A stretch of 64,000 bases of DNA from Burkholderiaceae bacterium. GTDB taxonomy: Bacteria; Pseudomonadota; Gammaproteobacteria; Burkholderiales; Burkholderiaceae_E. Numbering within the stretch: the stretch's first letter is position 1; each line of letters opens with the position of its first letter. The notes below the pieces were generated by a model. That model searched no databases, was not told where the DNA came from, and saw only the letters and a list, made by a program, of their open reading frames with translations. Shown here in pieces: positions 18,803 to 28,766 of the stretch. The position numbers were made by a program, and so were the translations under genes. The stretch lies in assembly GCA_023954135.1 (NCBI GenBank), contig JAMLIN010000008.1:62001-126000 (forward strand), read 5' to 3'.

Positions 18803-20128
18803 TCATTCGGACTGCTTGATGAGCCGGCCGGCGAGCGGCTGCAGGGGCCGCACGTTCATCGGGTGGATCCGGGCGAAGATCGCCACCTGCGAGGGCGGCA
18901 CCCGGAGGGGTTCGCGCATCACCATCCAGATCACGCCATGGGTGCAGGGCGGCGTCGAGAGCGAGCCCACGAAATTGTAGTAGCCGCGATCGGCCGGCAG
19001 CAGCGCAGCGAGATCGATCCGCTCGGCAACCGGCATCAGCATGTCCCTGGCGAGCGGCAGGTAGTCGAGCACCGCCTGGACCACGGGATTGCGCGGACTG
19101 GACTGATCGCCGATCTCGAACAGCACGACGACGATCGCGGCTCGGCCCTCCTCGTCCCGGTACAGGAAGTGGGCCGACAGGTCGAAGCCCTTGCCGTCGA
19201 CGCGAAACTCGGCCGGCTGATGGAAGCTGATCTCGCGCAGCAAGAATCGCCTGCCGAGCGCGGTGATGGCCGGGCCTTCCCGAACGATCGCCTGGATCGC
19301 GCGGCCGTCATCCCGGATCGTCAGGATCGCCGGGGGAAGATCGAACTCGATCGCCGGCAGGCCGACCGCGATGCCGTCACGGATGTCGATCGGCGACTGG
19401 GGAGCATCGGCCCCGCAGGCGGCCCACTCCGGGTTGAGGCTCGCCCAGTATGCCGGACCGGCGTCCCCGGAATAGCTCCAGTCGCGCGGCCGGGTCGGGC
19501 GCCCGGCCGGCTTGCGATGAGACGCGGCCGCGGTGGCAGCGCGTACCGGCGAAACGCGCGCGGAAGCTTCGACGGTTCCCTGGGATACGACGCGCAGCGC
19601 CTTGCCCTCGCGCTCGACCCGCGCACCATCCCCGGCGTGCTGCGCAAGGGTCTGCTCGAGCCGCTCCCGCAGCCGGGCCAGCGCCTTCGCCTCGTCCTCG
19701 CGGCCGACAGCGGCAGCAGCCGGAACGGCATCGCCCGGGCTACGCATCGAGGCATCCCGGGCTGCGGGCGGGGAGGATACGGAAACGTCCTGCCGTGGCG
19801 AAGGAGTGGGCTGGGCACCCTGCCGCGACGCCTGGGAATCCGACGCCGCCGGGGCCGGCGACTCGCCACCTGGCGAACGACCCGCTTCCGGCGGTCGGCT
19901 GCGACCGAAGCTCAGGGGCGCATCCGCGGTCGGCCCTGCGTCCGTCGGCGACAGCTGCAGCGGTCGGCCGGCACGGAACTCGGGGCCGACCCCTGCCTGT
20001 CCGGGCATCCGCGCCGGCGCATCGACGCGAGCTGGCGCCTGCGCCTGCGCGATGCCGCCGGTACCCGCGATCGACGCGACACCGGCGATCAACGCCTTCG
20101 CCAGCACATGCGCCGCCGTCCTTCCCAT
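18803..20128 (-). CDS. exported alpha-carbonic anhydrase-like protein with altered zinc site
   Basis: A 441-residue exported protein. It has a signal peptide (MGRTAAHVLAKALIAGVASI), then about 190 residues of Pro/Ala/Ser-rich linker with a short helical segment, and a C-terminal alpha-carbonic-anhydrase domain (about 215-441). Family marks retained are GADAPQSPIDI, STPPCTHGVIW (the Thr-Pro-Pro of the active site) and the RPLQPLAGR ending. In the zinc region the usual F-H-F-H reads I-S-F-H (Ser301, His303) and the usual E-A-H reads S-A-H (Ser318, His320). One zinc His and the second-shell Glu are therefore gone, so hydration activity is doubtful. The start at 20126-20128 follows GGAGGG. Its stop is 1 bp from the convergent sugar-transferase stop. 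Confidence 0.82.
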   Translation of the reverse strand: MGRTAAHVLAKALIAGVASIAGTGGIAQAQAPARVDAPARMPGQAGVGPEFRAGRPLQLSPTDAGPTADAPLSFGRSRPPEAGRSPGGESPAPAASDSQASRQGAQPTPSPRQDVSVSSPPAARDASMRSPGDAVPAAAAVGREDEAKALARLRERLEQTLAQHAGDGARVEREGKALRVVSQGTVEASARVSPVRAATAAASHRKPAGRPTRPRDWSYSGDAGPAYWASLNPEWAACGADAPQSPIDIRDGIAVGLPAIEFDLPPAILTIRDDGRAIQAIVREGPAITALGRRFLLREISFHQPAEFRVDGKGFDLSAHFLYRDEEGRAAIVVVLFEIGDQSSPRNPVVQAVLDYLPLARDMLMPVAERIDLAALLPADRGYYNFVGSLSTPPCTHGVIWMVMREPLRVPPSQVAIFARIHPMNVRPLQPLAGRLIKQSE

Positions 20129-20268
20129 GCAGCCCTCCAGAGCCCGAACCCTGCGGCGCCCCATGCGCCGCGCCCGGACACCGCCTTGCCGGTATCCGTC
20201 CATGAACAGGGATCGGCCGGCCGGAGCCGGACTTTAGGGTGAAGCGCCCTTCGGGGCCGAAGACCGGA

Positions 20269-21615
20269 CTAGAGGACGTAGCGCGAGAGATCCTCGCTGG
20301 CAGCCAGCGCACCGAGCCGCGCATCGACTTCGGCGGCGTCGATCCGCACCGTCGTGCCGGCGAGTCGGGGCGCATCGAAGGAGATCTCCTCGAGGAGCCT
20401 CTCCATGACCGTGTGCAGTCGGCGCGCGCCGATGTTCTCGGTCGACTCGTTGACCGAATGGGCCAGCTCGGCGATCCGGCGGATCCCGCCGGGTTCGAAG
20501 ACGAGCTCGACGCCCTCGGCCGCGAGCAGCGCCGAATACTGCTTGATCAGGCTCGCATCGGTGGCGCTGAGAATCTGCTCGAAATCCGCGGGCGTCAGCG
20601 ATTCGAGCTCGACGCGGATCGGCAACCGACCCTGCAGCTCGGGGATCATGTCGGAGGGCTTCGAGAGATGGAAGGCACCCGATGCGACGAAGAGGATGTG
20701 GTCGGTGCGCACCACACCATAGCGGGTGTTGACCGCGGTGCCCTCGACCAGCGGCAGCAGGTCGCGCTGCACCCCCTGGCGCGAGACGTCGGCGCCGCCG
20801 GCGGACTGGCGCGAGGCGACCTTGTCGATCTCGTCGATGAAGACGATGCCGTTGGTCTCGACCGCCGCGATCGCCTCCAGCTTCACATCCTCCTCGTTGA
20901 CGAGCTTGCCTGCCTCTTCGTCGGCAAGCACGCGCAGGGCGTCGGCGATCTTCATCTTTCGGGTGCGCTTGCGCCCGGGCAGGTTCGAGAACATCGACTG
21001 AAGCTGCTGGGTCAGGTCTTCCATGCCGGCCGGGCCCATCAACTCCATCGAGGGCATCGCCTGGGCGACCTCGATCTCGATCTCCCGATCGTCGAGCTCG
21101 CCCTGGCGCAGCCGCTTGCGGAACTTCTGCCGGGTCGCCGAGTCGGCCTCGCTCTGCCTCGGCTTGTCGGCGTCGAAACCGAAGCCGCCGGCCGGTCGTG
21201 ACGGCGGCAGCAGGACGTCGAGCACCCGATCCTCGGCGGCATCGCGTGCGGCCATGTCGACGCGGGCCTTGGCCTGCTCGCGCACCTGCTTGACCGCGAC
21301 CTCGGCGAGATCGCGGATGATCGAGTCGACGTCGCGCCCGACGTAGCCGACCTCGGTGAACTTGGTCGCCTCGACCTTGATGAAGGGCGCATTCGCCAGC
21401 CGCGCGAGACGGCGGGCGATCTCGGTCTTGCCGACACCGGTCGGGCCGATCATGAGGATGTTCTTCGGCGTGATCTCGTCGCGCAACGGCTGCTCGACTT
21501 GCTGGCGACGCCAGCGATTGCGCAGTGCGATCGCGACGGCGCGCTTGGCGCTGGCCTGGCCGACGATGTGCTTGTCGAGCTCGGAGACGATCTCCGCAGG
21601 TGTCATCTGGCTCAT
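20269..21615 (-). CDS. hslU: ATP-dependent protease ATPase subunit HslU
   Basis: The AAA+ unfoldase of the HslVU (ClpYQ) protease. The 448-residue protein starts [20 protein letters not shown] and has Walker [20 protein letters not shown], the pore motif GYVGRD, and Walker [15 protein letters not shown]. Its C-terminal end (DLSRYVL) is the tail that docks into HslV. The start overlaps the hslV stop by ATGA (21612-21615). The I-domain lies roughly between residues 110 and 240. Length and motifs are normal. Confidence 0.97.
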   Translation of the reverse strand: MSQMTPAEIVSELDKHIVGQASAKRAVAIALRNRWRRQQVEQPLRDEITPKNILMIGPTGVGKTEIARRLARLANAPFIKVEATKFTEVGYVGRDVDSIIRDLAEVAVKQVREQAKARVDMAARDAAEDRVLDVLLPPSRPAGGFGFDADKPRQSEADSATRQKFRKRLRQGELDDREIEIEVAQAMPSMELMGPAGMEDLTQQLQSMFSNLPGRKRTRKMKIADALRVLADEEAGKLVNEEDVKLEAIAAVETNGIVFIDEIDKVASRQSAGGADVSRQGVQRDLLPLVEGTAVNTRYGVVRTDHILFVASGAFHLSKPSDMIPELQGRLPIRVELESLTPADFEQILSATDASLIKQYSALLAAEGVELVFEPGGIRRIAELAHSVNESTENIGARRLHTVMERLLEEISFDAPRLAGTTVRIDAAEVDARLGALAASEDLSRYVL

Positions 21616-22175
21616 CTGCCCGCCTCGCTGCCCGCCGCATCGTCGATCACCTCGACGATGTGCTGCTGGTTGGTGTAGATGCACAGCTCGCCGGCGATCC
21701 CGAGCGACTTGCGCACGATCGCCTCGGCATCGAGCTCGGTGTTGTCGAGCAGAGCCCGCGCCGCCGACTGCGCATACGGGCCGCCCGAACCGATCGCGAT
21801 CAGGCCGTGCTCGGGCTCGAGCACATCGCCGTTGCCGGTGATGATCAGCGAATGCCCCGCGTCGGCCACCGCGAGCATCGCCTCGAGGCGACGCAGCATG
21901 CGGTCGGTACGCCAGTCCTTGGCAAGCTCGACCGCGGCCTTGAGCAGCTGCCCGGCATGCTGCTCGAGCTTGCCCTCGAAGCGTTCGAAGAGGGTGAAGG
22001 CATCGGCGGTGCCTCCGGCGAAGCCGGCGAGGACCTTGCCGTGATGCAGCCGACGCACCTTGCGCGCCCCCGCCTTGACGATGACGTTGCCCAGGGTCAC
22101 CTGGCCGTCGCCGCCGAGCGCGACCTGCCGGCCCCGGCGCACCGACAGGATCGTCGTGCCGTGAAACTGTTCCAT
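21612..22175 (-). CDS. hslV: ATP-dependent protease peptidase subunit HslV
   Basis: The proteasome-like threonine peptidase partner of HslU. I start it at the ATG 22173-22175 ([15 protein letters not shown]), as in other betaproteobacterial HslV; the catalytic Thr is expected to be exposed by removal of the short propeptide. Core motifs are [35 protein letters not shown] and [15 protein letters not shown]. The 187-residue length is normal. It overlaps hslU by 4 bases and follows the STAS-domain gene by 79 bp. Confidence 0.96.
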   Translation of the reverse strand: MEQFHGTTILSVRRGRQVALGGDGQVTLGNVIVKAGARKVRRLHHGKVLAGFAGGTADAFTLFERFEGKLEQHAGQLLKAAVELAKDWRTDRMLRRLEAMLAVADAGHSLIITGNGDVLEPEHGLIAIGSGGPYAQSAARALLDNTELDAEAIVRKSLGIAGELCIYTNQQHIVEVIDDAAGSEAGR

Positions 22176-22254
22176 GTCGTGTTCGAAGAGGATGTCCGTC
22201 GGCCCCGTCGGCATGCGCCGCGGGGACAGACGACTAGTGTAGCCGGAGCCGGGA

Positions 22255-23616
22255 TCAGCCTTTGCGGCGACGGATCTCGGCGAGTTCGTGAATGCCCATG
22301 ACGAGCATCAGGGCGTAGACGGCGTGGTTCGGCTCGATGAAGAGCAGGTTCTTGCCCAGCGCCTGCATGTTGACCACCTCGTTGAGGAGTTCGCCGGCGG
22401 CGACGAAATCCATCCGCCGCAACTCGCGGCAATCGACGGCGATCTCGCTGCGGTCGCGCGCATGCGCCCTGAGCGACTGCAGCTCGGCCTGGATCCGGCC
22501 GGCGAGCTCGCCCGACAGGACGAAGGCCGAGGCCGCCCGGGTCGGCGGGCCGCTGCGGGTGGTCGGCGGGTCGTCGGCGACGTCGTCGCGCCCGCCCGAC
22601 TTCTCGCCATCACCGACGAGAATGCCTTCGGGCACCGGCTCCCACGGCGGCGGGGAGACTTCGAAGGTGACGCAATAGTCGATGCTGAGATCGTCGAACT
22701 GCTGGGTCTGCCCGAGCAGGCGCAGACCGTAGAGCGCCAGCTTCCAGCTGGCGACCGACTGGGATTCGCCACCGGGCTCGACAGCGGCCCGGGCGGCAGC
22801 GGCCAACGCGGCGGCGCCCTTGACGCGCAGGGTCGCGCCGGTCGAGGCGATCGTGTCGAACAGGCGCAGGATTTCGGCGGCACCCGCGGCATCGACCGCC
22901 GTCACCGCCGAGAAATCCGCCACGGGCTCGCGCTGGCGGGCACTGCGCAACAGGGTATCCACCGCCTTGGCGCAGCCGGCATCGAGAACGGCCGGCAGTG
23001 TGCGGGCGGCACCGACCGTCGGGGCGGCGATCGCCTCGGAATCCTCCGGAGCCAGCTGCTCGTTCCAGACCGGCGGCGAGGTCTCGAAGCGGGCGGCGAA
23101 GTCGACCGACACCGTGTCGAAGCGCTGCTTGTCGCCGCTGAACTGGCAGAGGTCGAGCATGACGAGCCAGACGAGGCGATCGAAGCCCGGTGTCCGGCCA
23201 CCGTCGGCGAGCGTCGGCTCGAGCGAAGCGATCGCCGGCTCGATCTGGCCGTTGGCATAGAGGATCGCGGCCTCCTCGAGCTCGGGAGGCAGGGCCGAGG
23301 CGGAGACGTCGATCGCCATCGACTGGCCGCCCACGCCCGGAAGCGCTGCGCCAACCAGCGCATCGGCCGGCGGCGATGCGCCCTCGGCCGGTTCGGCGCC
23401 GGCCGTCGACGCCGGCTCGGTGCGCATGTGGGTGGAATTCGCCGCGGCAAGCGCCGGGGCGCCGCCGTGGATCATCTCCGACTCGATCTGATCGATCTTC
23501 TGGGCGGTGAGCCGGGCGGCTTCGCGAGCCGACAACGGCGCATCGCGAACGACGCCGGCCGCACCGGACTTGGGCGGACTCTGGCGTTGCTTGCGACCGA
23601 AGATGGAAAAGACCAC
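22255..23616 (-). CDS. double STAS-domain protein
   Basis: A 453-residue soluble protein of unknown role that seems common next to hslVU in betaproteobacteria. The N-terminus ([16 protein letters not shown]) is basic and disordered up to about residue 105. Then follow a helical module ending [20 protein letters not shown], a first STAS-like domain ([21 protein letters not shown]), a second copy of the module ending [20 protein letters not shown], and a second STAS-like domain ([20 protein letters not shown]). STAS domains act in partner-switching and anti-sigma antagonism. The presumed phosphorylatable Ser/Thr is not obvious. The start codon is GTG at 23614-23616. Confidence 0.75.
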   Translation of the reverse strand: MVFSIFGRKQRQSPPKSGAAGVVRDAPLSAREAARLTAQKIDQIESEMIHGGAPALAAANSTHMRTEPASTAGAEPAEGASPPADALVGAALPGVGGQSMAIDVSASALPPELEEAAILYANGQIEPAIASLEPTLADGGRTPGFDRLVWLVMLDLCQFSGDKQRFDTVSVDFAARFETSPPVWNEQLAPEDSEAIAAPTVGAARTLPAVLDAGCAKAVDTLLRSARQREPVADFSAVTAVDAAGAAEILRLFDTIASTGATLRVKGAAALAAAARAAVEPGGESQSVASWKLALYGLRLLGQTQQFDDLSIDYCVTFEVSPPPWEPVPEGILVGDGEKSGGRDDVADDPPTTRSGPPTRAASAFVLSGELAGRIQAELQSLRAHARDRSEIAVDCRELRRMDFVAAGELLNEVVNMQALGKNLLFIEPNHAVYALMLVMGIHELAEIRRRKG

Positions 23617-23764
23617 GACGCTACCGACCGACAGGACCGGGCCAGTCTAGCATGGGGTCCGGGGCCCGAAACCCGGGCGGCGGGACCGCAAATCGGCCCG
23701 CAACGGCCTGTCGTCAGGGAGTGGACCGGGGCCCCGGCCGCAGGCCGGAAATCACCCGATCGGG

Positions 23765-24193
23765 TTAGTCGCCGTAGAGCTTCTGGCGCAATTCGCGGCG
23801 CTGCTGCGCCTCGAGCGACAGCGTCGCGGTGGGTCGGGCGATCAGGCGGGCGACGCCGATCGGCTCGCCGGTTTCCTCACAGTAGCCGTACTCGCCCTCG
23901 TCGATCCGGGCGAGCGACTGCTGGACCTTCTTCAGAAGCTTGCGCTCGCGATCACGGGTGCGCAGCTCGAGCGCGTGCTCTTCCTCGATCGTGGCGCGGT
24001 CGGCGGGATCGGGGACGATGACGGTTTCCCGCAGGTGCTCGGTCGTCTCGTCGGCGTTGCTGAGGATGTCGCGCTCCATCTGGCGCAGGCGCTCCCGGAA
24101 GAACTCCAGCTGCGCTTCGTTCATGTACTGCGACTCGGGCATCTTGAGGATGTCCTGCTCGGTCAACAACTTCTTGTCTTTCGTACCTGCCAT
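23765..24193 (-). CDS. dksA: RNA polymerase-binding transcription factor DksA
   Basis: Binds the RNA polymerase secondary channel and works with ppGpp in the stringent response. The 142-residue protein has the coiled-coil segment with the Asp-x-x-Asp-Arg-Ala tip (VPDPADRATIEEE, about 60-72) and the C-terminal helix SLEAQQRRELRQKLYGD. The zinc finger is degenerate: of the four expected Cys only Cys105 (YGYCEETGEPIG) remains, the other three positions being Thr, Ser and Ala. Single-Cys DksA proteins are usual in betaproteobacteria, so I expect it to be functional. The ATG at 24191-24193 is set by an AAGGAG-like stretch upstream. Confidence 0.95.
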   Translation of the reverse strand: MAGTKDKKLLTEQDILKMPESQYMNEAQLEFFRERLRQMERDILSNADETTEHLRETVIVPDPADRATIEEEHALELRTRDRERKLLKKVQQSLARIDEGEYGYCEETGEPIGVARLIARPTATLSLEAQQRRELRQKLYGD

Positions 24194-24252
24194 GTCGGCT
24201 CCTTCAGGGGTCGGCATCGATCCTCGGCGGGAGGCTCCCGCCCGACCGTGGA

Positions 24253-25233
24253 TCAGGCCAGGCATTGCTCCAGGCCCTGGATGAACAACTCCCGGGGCAA
24301 GTTGCGGCCGATGAATACCATCTTGCTGGAACGGCTCTCGCCGGGCTTCCAGCGCCGACCGAGATCGGCGCCCATCATGTCGTGGACGCCCTGGAACACC
24401 GTCTGGCGATCGGACCCCTTCATGAAGAGCACGCCTTTATACCTCAACATGTCTGGTCCGTAAACTTGGATCAGGCCGGACAGGAAATCCTCGAGCCTGG
24501 CGGGATCGAAGGGCCTCCTGGAGCGGAACACGAAGGACGTGACCGCATCCGAGTGAGTGTGCTCGTCCTCGTCGAGGAAGTCCGGGTCGATGTCCAGGAT
24601 GGCGTTGAGATTGAAGCCCCGGATGTCGAGGATCTCGTCGATCGGGGCATCGCCGAAGTTCACCGTCCGGATCGAGGCCCGGGGGTTCATCCGCAGCAGC
24701 CGGGCGCGCAGCCGCTCGCGCTCTTCCTCGGTGGTGAGATCGGGCTTCGACATCAGCAGGCGGTCGGCGAAGGCCACCTGCTCCTGGGCCTCCCGGTGCT
24801 CGTCGAGCTGGCGCTCGCCATGCTTCGAATCGACCACCGTGATCACCGCATCGAGCAGATAGTGGCTGGCGACATCATCGTCGATGAAGAAGGTCTGGGC
24901 GACCGGGCTCGGGTCGGCCATCCCGGTGGTCTCGATGACCACCCGGTCGAAGGCGATCTCGCCCGCCTCGCGGCGCCTGCGCAGGTCGCCGAGGATGCGC
25001 ACCAGGTCGCCGCGCACGGTGCAGCAGATGCAGCCGTTGTTCAGCTCGACGATCTGCTCGTCGGGGTTCTGGAGCAGCAGCTCGTTGTCGACCCCTTCCT
25101 CGCCGAACTCGTTCTCGATCACCGCGATGCGATGACCGTGGTCCTCGCGCAGGATGCGGTTGAGCAGGGTCGTCTTGCCGCTGCCGAGGAAGCCGGTGAG
25201 TATGGTCACCGGTACGTTCTGTGCTTGGCTCAT
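24253..25233 (-). CDS. CobW/ZNG1-type GTPase (metal chaperone)
   Basis: A 326-residue G3E GTPase of the COG0523 family, whose members deliver zinc or cobalt to target enzymes. It has the P-loop LTGFLGSGKTTLLNRIL, the metal-binding CxCC (NNGCICCTVRGDLVRIL), the guanine motif SKPDLTTEEE and a C-terminal CobW_C domain (SFVFRSRRPFDPARLEDFLSGL). A short His-containing acidic run (DEDEHTHSD) may bind metal. It is 59 bp upstream of dksA on the same strand. In other bacteria this family is tied to zinc-free paralogues, including DksA forms, so the pairing is suggestive. Confidence 0.88.
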   Translation of the reverse strand: MSQAQNVPVTILTGFLGSGKTTLLNRILREDHGHRIAVIENEFGEEGVDNELLLQNPDEQIVELNNGCICCTVRGDLVRILGDLRRRREAGEIAFDRVVIETTGMADPSPVAQTFFIDDDVASHYLLDAVITVVDSKHGERQLDEHREAQEQVAFADRLLMSKPDLTTEEERERLRARLLRMNPRASIRTVNFGDAPIDEILDIRGFNLNAILDIDPDFLDEDEHTHSDAVTSFVFRSRRPFDPARLEDFLSGLIQVYGPDMLRYKGVLFMKGSDRQTVFQGVHDMMGADLGRRWKPGESRSSKMVFIGRNLPRELFIQGLEQCLA

Positions 25234-25328
25234 CGCGAAGGATCGTCCGTCGATTCAATCGACCATGATAGATCGGGACGGCCGACCGGGTTTCAAGCCC
25301 CCCATTCCCGAGGACTTCTCAGGACTCC

Positions 25329-26315
25329 TCAGGGCTTCTCGCCGCCCGCCCGGGCCCGGGCCCGCGGGTGGGCCGCATCGTAGACCGCGGCCAGCCGCTG
25401 GAAGTCGAGCCCGGTATAGACCTGGGTGGTGGAAATGTCGGCATGCCCGAGCAGTTCCTGGACGGCGCGCAGGTCGCCGCTCGACTGCAGCAGGTGGGTC
25501 GCGAAGGAATGGCGCAGGACATGCGGATGCACCCGCGACGGGATGCCGCGGGCGACGGCGAGCCGGGCGAGATTGCGCTGGACGATGCCCGGCGAAACGC
25601 GGCCCCCGCGCACCCCCAGGAAAAGCGCCCGGGCATCGGCACGGGGATTGGCGGCGAGGAAGTCGGCACGGGCGGCGAGCCAGCGCCGCAGGGCCTCGAG
25701 CGCGGCCCGGCCGACCGGCACGCTGCGGGTCCGCCCGCCCTTGCCGCGCACCACCACCTCGGCATCGTCGACGGCGAGCCAGGAGTGCGCCCGGCCCCCG
25801 CCGGCGTCGACATCGAGCCCGCAGAGCTCGGCCAGGCGCAGGCCCGAGGAATACAGCAGTTCGAACATCGCCTTGTCGCGCAGCGAGGCGAAGTCGTCGC
25901 CCGGATCGAAATCGACCAGCGCGACCGCCTGGTCGGGCGCGAGCGCCTTGGGCAACCGCCGCGGCGCGCGCGGGGCGCGCACGCCCGCCGCCGGGTTGGC
26001 GCCGATCCGCCTCTCGAGGCGCAGCCAGTCGAAGAAGCCCCGCCAGGCCGAGAGCCGGCGCGCGATCGAACGCGGGCCGAGGCCGCCGAGCGCCGAGCGG
26101 GCCACCCAGCTGCGGATGTCGTGCTCGCGGATCGATTCGGGGTCACGCCCTTCAGCGAGCCGGCCAAGGACCGCGAGCTCCGCGCGGTAGGCGGCGATGG
26201 TGCGTACCGAGCGTCCGCCTTCGGTGCGCAGGCGCTGCAGGAAGCGCTCGGCGAGCGGGCCGATCAGGTCTGGAACAACGGCCGGACGGTCATCGTCACC
26301 GCCTGCCCGGACCAT
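25329..26315 (-). CDS. xerC: site-specific tyrosine recombinase XerC
   Basis: Works with XerD at dif to resolve chromosome dimers. The 328-residue protein has an N-terminal SAM-like DNA-binding domain and the full catalytic set. Arg is in YSSGLRLAELCGLD, Lys in VVRGKGGRTRSVPVG, the HxxR motif in HVLRHSFATHLLQSSG, His in LLGHADISTTQ and the Tyr nucleophile in VYTGLDFQ. It is the last gene of the dapF-DUF484-xerC run, 3 bp after DUF484, an arrangement common in proteobacteria. That context identifies it as XerC rather than an integrase. Confidence 0.95.
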   Translation of the reverse strand: MVRAGGDDDRPAVVPDLIGPLAERFLQRLRTEGGRSVRTIAAYRAELAVLGRLAEGRDPESIREHDIRSWVARSALGGLGPRSIARRLSAWRGFFDWLRLERRIGANPAAGVRAPRAPRRLPKALAPDQAVALVDFDPGDDFASLRDKAMFELLYSSGLRLAELCGLDVDAGGGRAHSWLAVDDAEVVVRGKGGRTRSVPVGRAALEALRRWLAARADFLAANPRADARALFLGVRGGRVSPGIVQRNLARLAVARGIPSRVHPHVLRHSFATHLLQSSGDLRAVQELLGHADISTTQVYTGLDFQRLAAVYDAAHPRARARAGGEKP

Positions 26316-26318
26316 GGC

Positions 26319-27008
26319 TCAATCAACCATGCGTGAGAGGGCCGCGCTAGCGATCTCGGCGATCCGCTCGAGGAAGTCGGTGCCCATGGCCGCATGGAAA
26401 CGGTCGGCATCGGGCGAGCCCAGCACGATCAGCCCGAAGGCGTCGGGATCGAGCCCCTTGCGCAGGGGCAGCATGGCGACCGAGCGGGCGGCGCGCCCGC
26501 GATCGGGCAACCACTCGGCCGCCGCGATCCCGGTGTTGGCACCGCATTGCGGCCGGCTCATCGCACTGGCGAGCTGGATGATCTCGACCGCCACCGGCCG
26601 GGCCACCTCGAGATCGCCATAGGGCTCGCGCACTCCCCACAGCCGCATCGCGAGCTCGGGCACCGAGAAGCTCGTGCGCAGGCCATCGAGGATGATCTCG
26701 GGCAGTTGCGCCGGGTCGCCGGCCAGCAGCAGCTGGCGGGTCCATTTCTGCAGGCGGGCACCGATCGCATCGTTTTCCTGGCCGAGCCGGACCATCTCGG
26801 CGAGCCGCCGCTCGAGGGCCCGGTGGCGCTCGCGCATGACCTCGAGCTGGCGCTCCTGCAGCGAGATCGCCCGGCCGCCATGCGGATGCGGCAGGACGAG
26901 CGCCGCGAGGACGTCGGGATGGCGGCTGAAGAAGTCGGGGTGCGAACGAAGGTACTCGCCGATGACGCCCTCGGTCAGTCCGGTGTCGACTTTCGGGTTT
27001 TCGCTCAC
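26319..27008 (-). CDS. DUF484 family protein
   Basis: A 229-residue protein of the DUF484 family, unknown in function though GAF-like in fold and regularly found between dapF and xerC. Recognisable segments are [30 protein letters not shown] at the N-terminus, a coiled-coil stretch ([22 protein letters not shown]), and a GAF-like half with [30 protein letters not shown]. The start is GTG at 27006-27008, which overlaps the dapF stop in GTGA and so implies coupled translation. The downstream xerC start is 3 bp after its stop. Confidence 0.88.
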   Translation of the reverse strand: MSENPKVDTGLTEGVIGEYLRSHPDFFSRHPDVLAALVLPHPHGGRAISLQERQLEVMRERHRALERRLAEMVRLGQENDAIGARLQKWTRQLLLAGDPAQLPEIILDGLRTSFSVPELAMRLWGVREPYGDLEVARPVAVEIIQLASAMSRPQCGANTGIAAAEWLPDRGRAARSVAMLPLRKGLDPDAFGLIVLGSPDADRFHAAMGTDFLERIAEIASAALSRMVD

Positions 27009-27853
27009 AGTTCGATCTCGCCCTCGAAGACGGTTTCGGCAGGGCCGGTCAGGGTGACCGACGCGCCCGCCCAGTGGATCCGCAACTTCCCGCCCCGGGT
27101 GTGCACCTCGACGCCGGGGTCGAGCAGGCCGCGCCGGATGCCGGCGACCACCGCCGCGCAGGCGCCGGTCCCGCAGGCGAGGGTCTCGCCGACACCGCGC
27201 TCCCAGACCCGCAGGCGGATCTCGTCGCGGCCGAGAACCTCCATGAAGCCGATGTTGGCCCGCTGCGGGAAGCAGGCCGAGCGCTCGAGCAGGGCTCCGG
27301 CACCGGTCACATCGGCAGTATCGGCGTCCTCGACGAGGCATACCGCATGCGGGTTGCCCATCGAGAGCGCCGAGAACCAGAGCTCGCCACCGTCGGGCAA
27401 CGGATGGCGCCACAGGACGTCGTCGCCCTCGCGCCGGGACTCGAGCCCGGCCGGATCGAAGGGAACCCGCGCCGGCTCGAAGCGCGGCGCGCCCATGTCG
27501 ACCGCGACCCGGCCGTCGGGCGCGAAGGACAGGCTGAGCACGCCGCAGAGCGTCTCGACGCGCACCGGCTCGTGCGTCGCCAGGCCCTTGTCGCGCACGA
27601 AGCGCAGGAAGCAGCGTGCGCCGTTGCCGCAGTGCTCGACCTCGCCGCCGTCGGCATTGAAGATCCGGTAGCGGAAATCCACGCCGGAGCGGTCCGTCCG
27701 CTCGACGAGCAGGCACTGGTCGGCACCGACGCCGAAATGCCGATCGGCGAGATGCTTCCATTGCGCAGTCGAGAGATCGACCGGTTGCGACACCCCGTCG
27801 ATGACGACGAAGTCGTTGCCGGCGCCCTGCATCTTCGTGAACCGCAGCTTCAT
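27005..27853 (-). CDS. dapF: diaminopimelate epimerase
   Basis: Converts LL- to meso-diaminopimelate for peptidoglycan and lysine. The 282-residue protein begins [20 protein letters not shown]. Both catalytic cysteines are visible, one in [14 protein letters not shown] and one in [15 protein letters not shown]. The family block [11 protein letters not shown] is also present. The start ATG at 27851-27853 follows the upstream acyltransferase by 34 bp. It overlaps DUF484 by 4 bases. Confidence 0.97.
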   Translation of the reverse strand: MKLRFTKMQGAGNDFVVIDGVSQPVDLSTAQWKHLADRHFGVGADQCLLVERTDRSGVDFRYRIFNADGGEVEHCGNGARCFLRFVRDKGLATHEPVRVETLCGVLSLSFAPDGRVAVDMGAPRFEPARVPFDPAGLESRREGDDVLWRHPLPDGGELWFSALSMGNPHAVCLVEDADTADVTGAGALLERSACFPQRANIGFMEVLGRDEIRLRVWERGVGETLACGTGACAAVVAGIRRGLLDPGVEVHTRGGKLRIHWAGASVTLTGPAETVFEGEIEL

Positions 27854-27887
27854 CGGGCGATTATCGCCGATTTGCCGCACCCTCCCG

Positions 27888-28766
27888 TCACCGCCGGTAG
27901 GGATCGGGCTCGCCGGGCGGACGCGTCTTGAATCGCTTGTGGCTGAACAGGTACTGCTCGGGCATCTCGAGGACCCGTTCCTCGATGAAGGCGTTGACCC
28001 GCCGGGTCGCCGCGACGATGTCCGGCTCCGGGTAGTCCTCCCACGGCGGATAGAAGGTGACGACGTAGCCGTCGTCGGTCATCCGGGTCACGCAGGGGAT
28101 CACCACGGCGCGCGCGATCTTCGCCAGCCGCGCCACCGACGTCACGGTGGCCGCCGGCACGCCGAAGAAGGGCACGAACACCGCGTCGCGCGGGCCGAGA
28201 TCCATGTCGGGCAGGAAGTAGAAGGGAATGCCGTCGCGCAACACCCGCAGCGCGGGGCGCATGCCCTCGTTGCGCAACAGCATCCGGGCGCCGTTGAAAC
28301 GCGAGCGCCCCTTCGTCATCACTTCCGTAAGCACCTTGCTCTTTTGCACCGCGAACATCGAGGCGAAGGTCGATTCGAGGGTGATCCGTACCCCGCCCGC
28401 ATCCATGCCGACGAAGTGCGGGGCCAGCAGGATCACCGGTCGATGCTGGTTGGCCTCGAAATTCTCGTAGCCCTCGATCGAGCAGAGCCGGCGGATACGC
28501 TCGGGCGAACCGAACCAGAACACGAAGCGGTCGATGAAGCTGCGCACGAAGGCGTGGAAATGCCCGCGCGCGATCCGGCGCCGTTCGCGCGGATCCATGT
28601 CGGGGAAGCAGAGCTCGAGATTGGTCAGCGTAACGCGCCGGCGCGGCGCCGCCAGCAGGTAGACGATGTCCCCGGTCACCGCCGAGATGGCGCGCACCAC
28701 CGGGCGCGGCAGCAGCGCGATGCCGCGCAGCAGCCAGATGCCGATCCGGACCGCGAACTCAGCCAT
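27888..28766 (-). CDS. LpxL/HtrB-family lipid A acyltransferase (second of a pair)
   Basis: A 292-residue lysophospholipid/lipid A acyltransferase. It begins with an amphipathic membrane-associated segment ([20 protein letters not shown]). The catalytic His-x5-Glu/Asp-like motif lies in [16 protein letters not shown], and [27 protein letters not shown] is a family block. Acyl-ACP would be the donor for secondary acylation of lipid A on the cytoplasmic face. It overlaps the preceding acyltransferase gene by 8 bp. The two-gene tandem next to metK is typical in betaproteobacteria. Which acylation step each performs is not readable. Confidence 0.88.
   Translation of the reverse strand: MAEFAVRIGIWLLRGIALLPRPVVRAISAVTGDIVYLLAAPRRRVTLTNLELCFPDMDPRERRRIARGHFHAFVRSFIDRFVFWFGSPERIRRLCSIEGYENFEANQHRPVILLAPHFVGMDAGGVRITLESTFASMFAVQKSKVLTEVMTKGRSRFNGARMLLRNEGMRPALRVLRDGIPFYFLPDMDLGPRDAVFVPFFGVPAATVTSVARLAKIARAVVIPCVTRMTDDGYVVTFYPPWEDYPEPDIVAATRRVNAFIEERVLEMPEQYLFSHKRFKTRPPGEPDPYRR

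Noticed and set aside
23617-23764. Possible terminator hairpins after dksA (ccggcctgcggccgg region)
   Set aside because: Many short G+C-rich inverted repeats overlap here and none has a T tract, so I cannot single one out.
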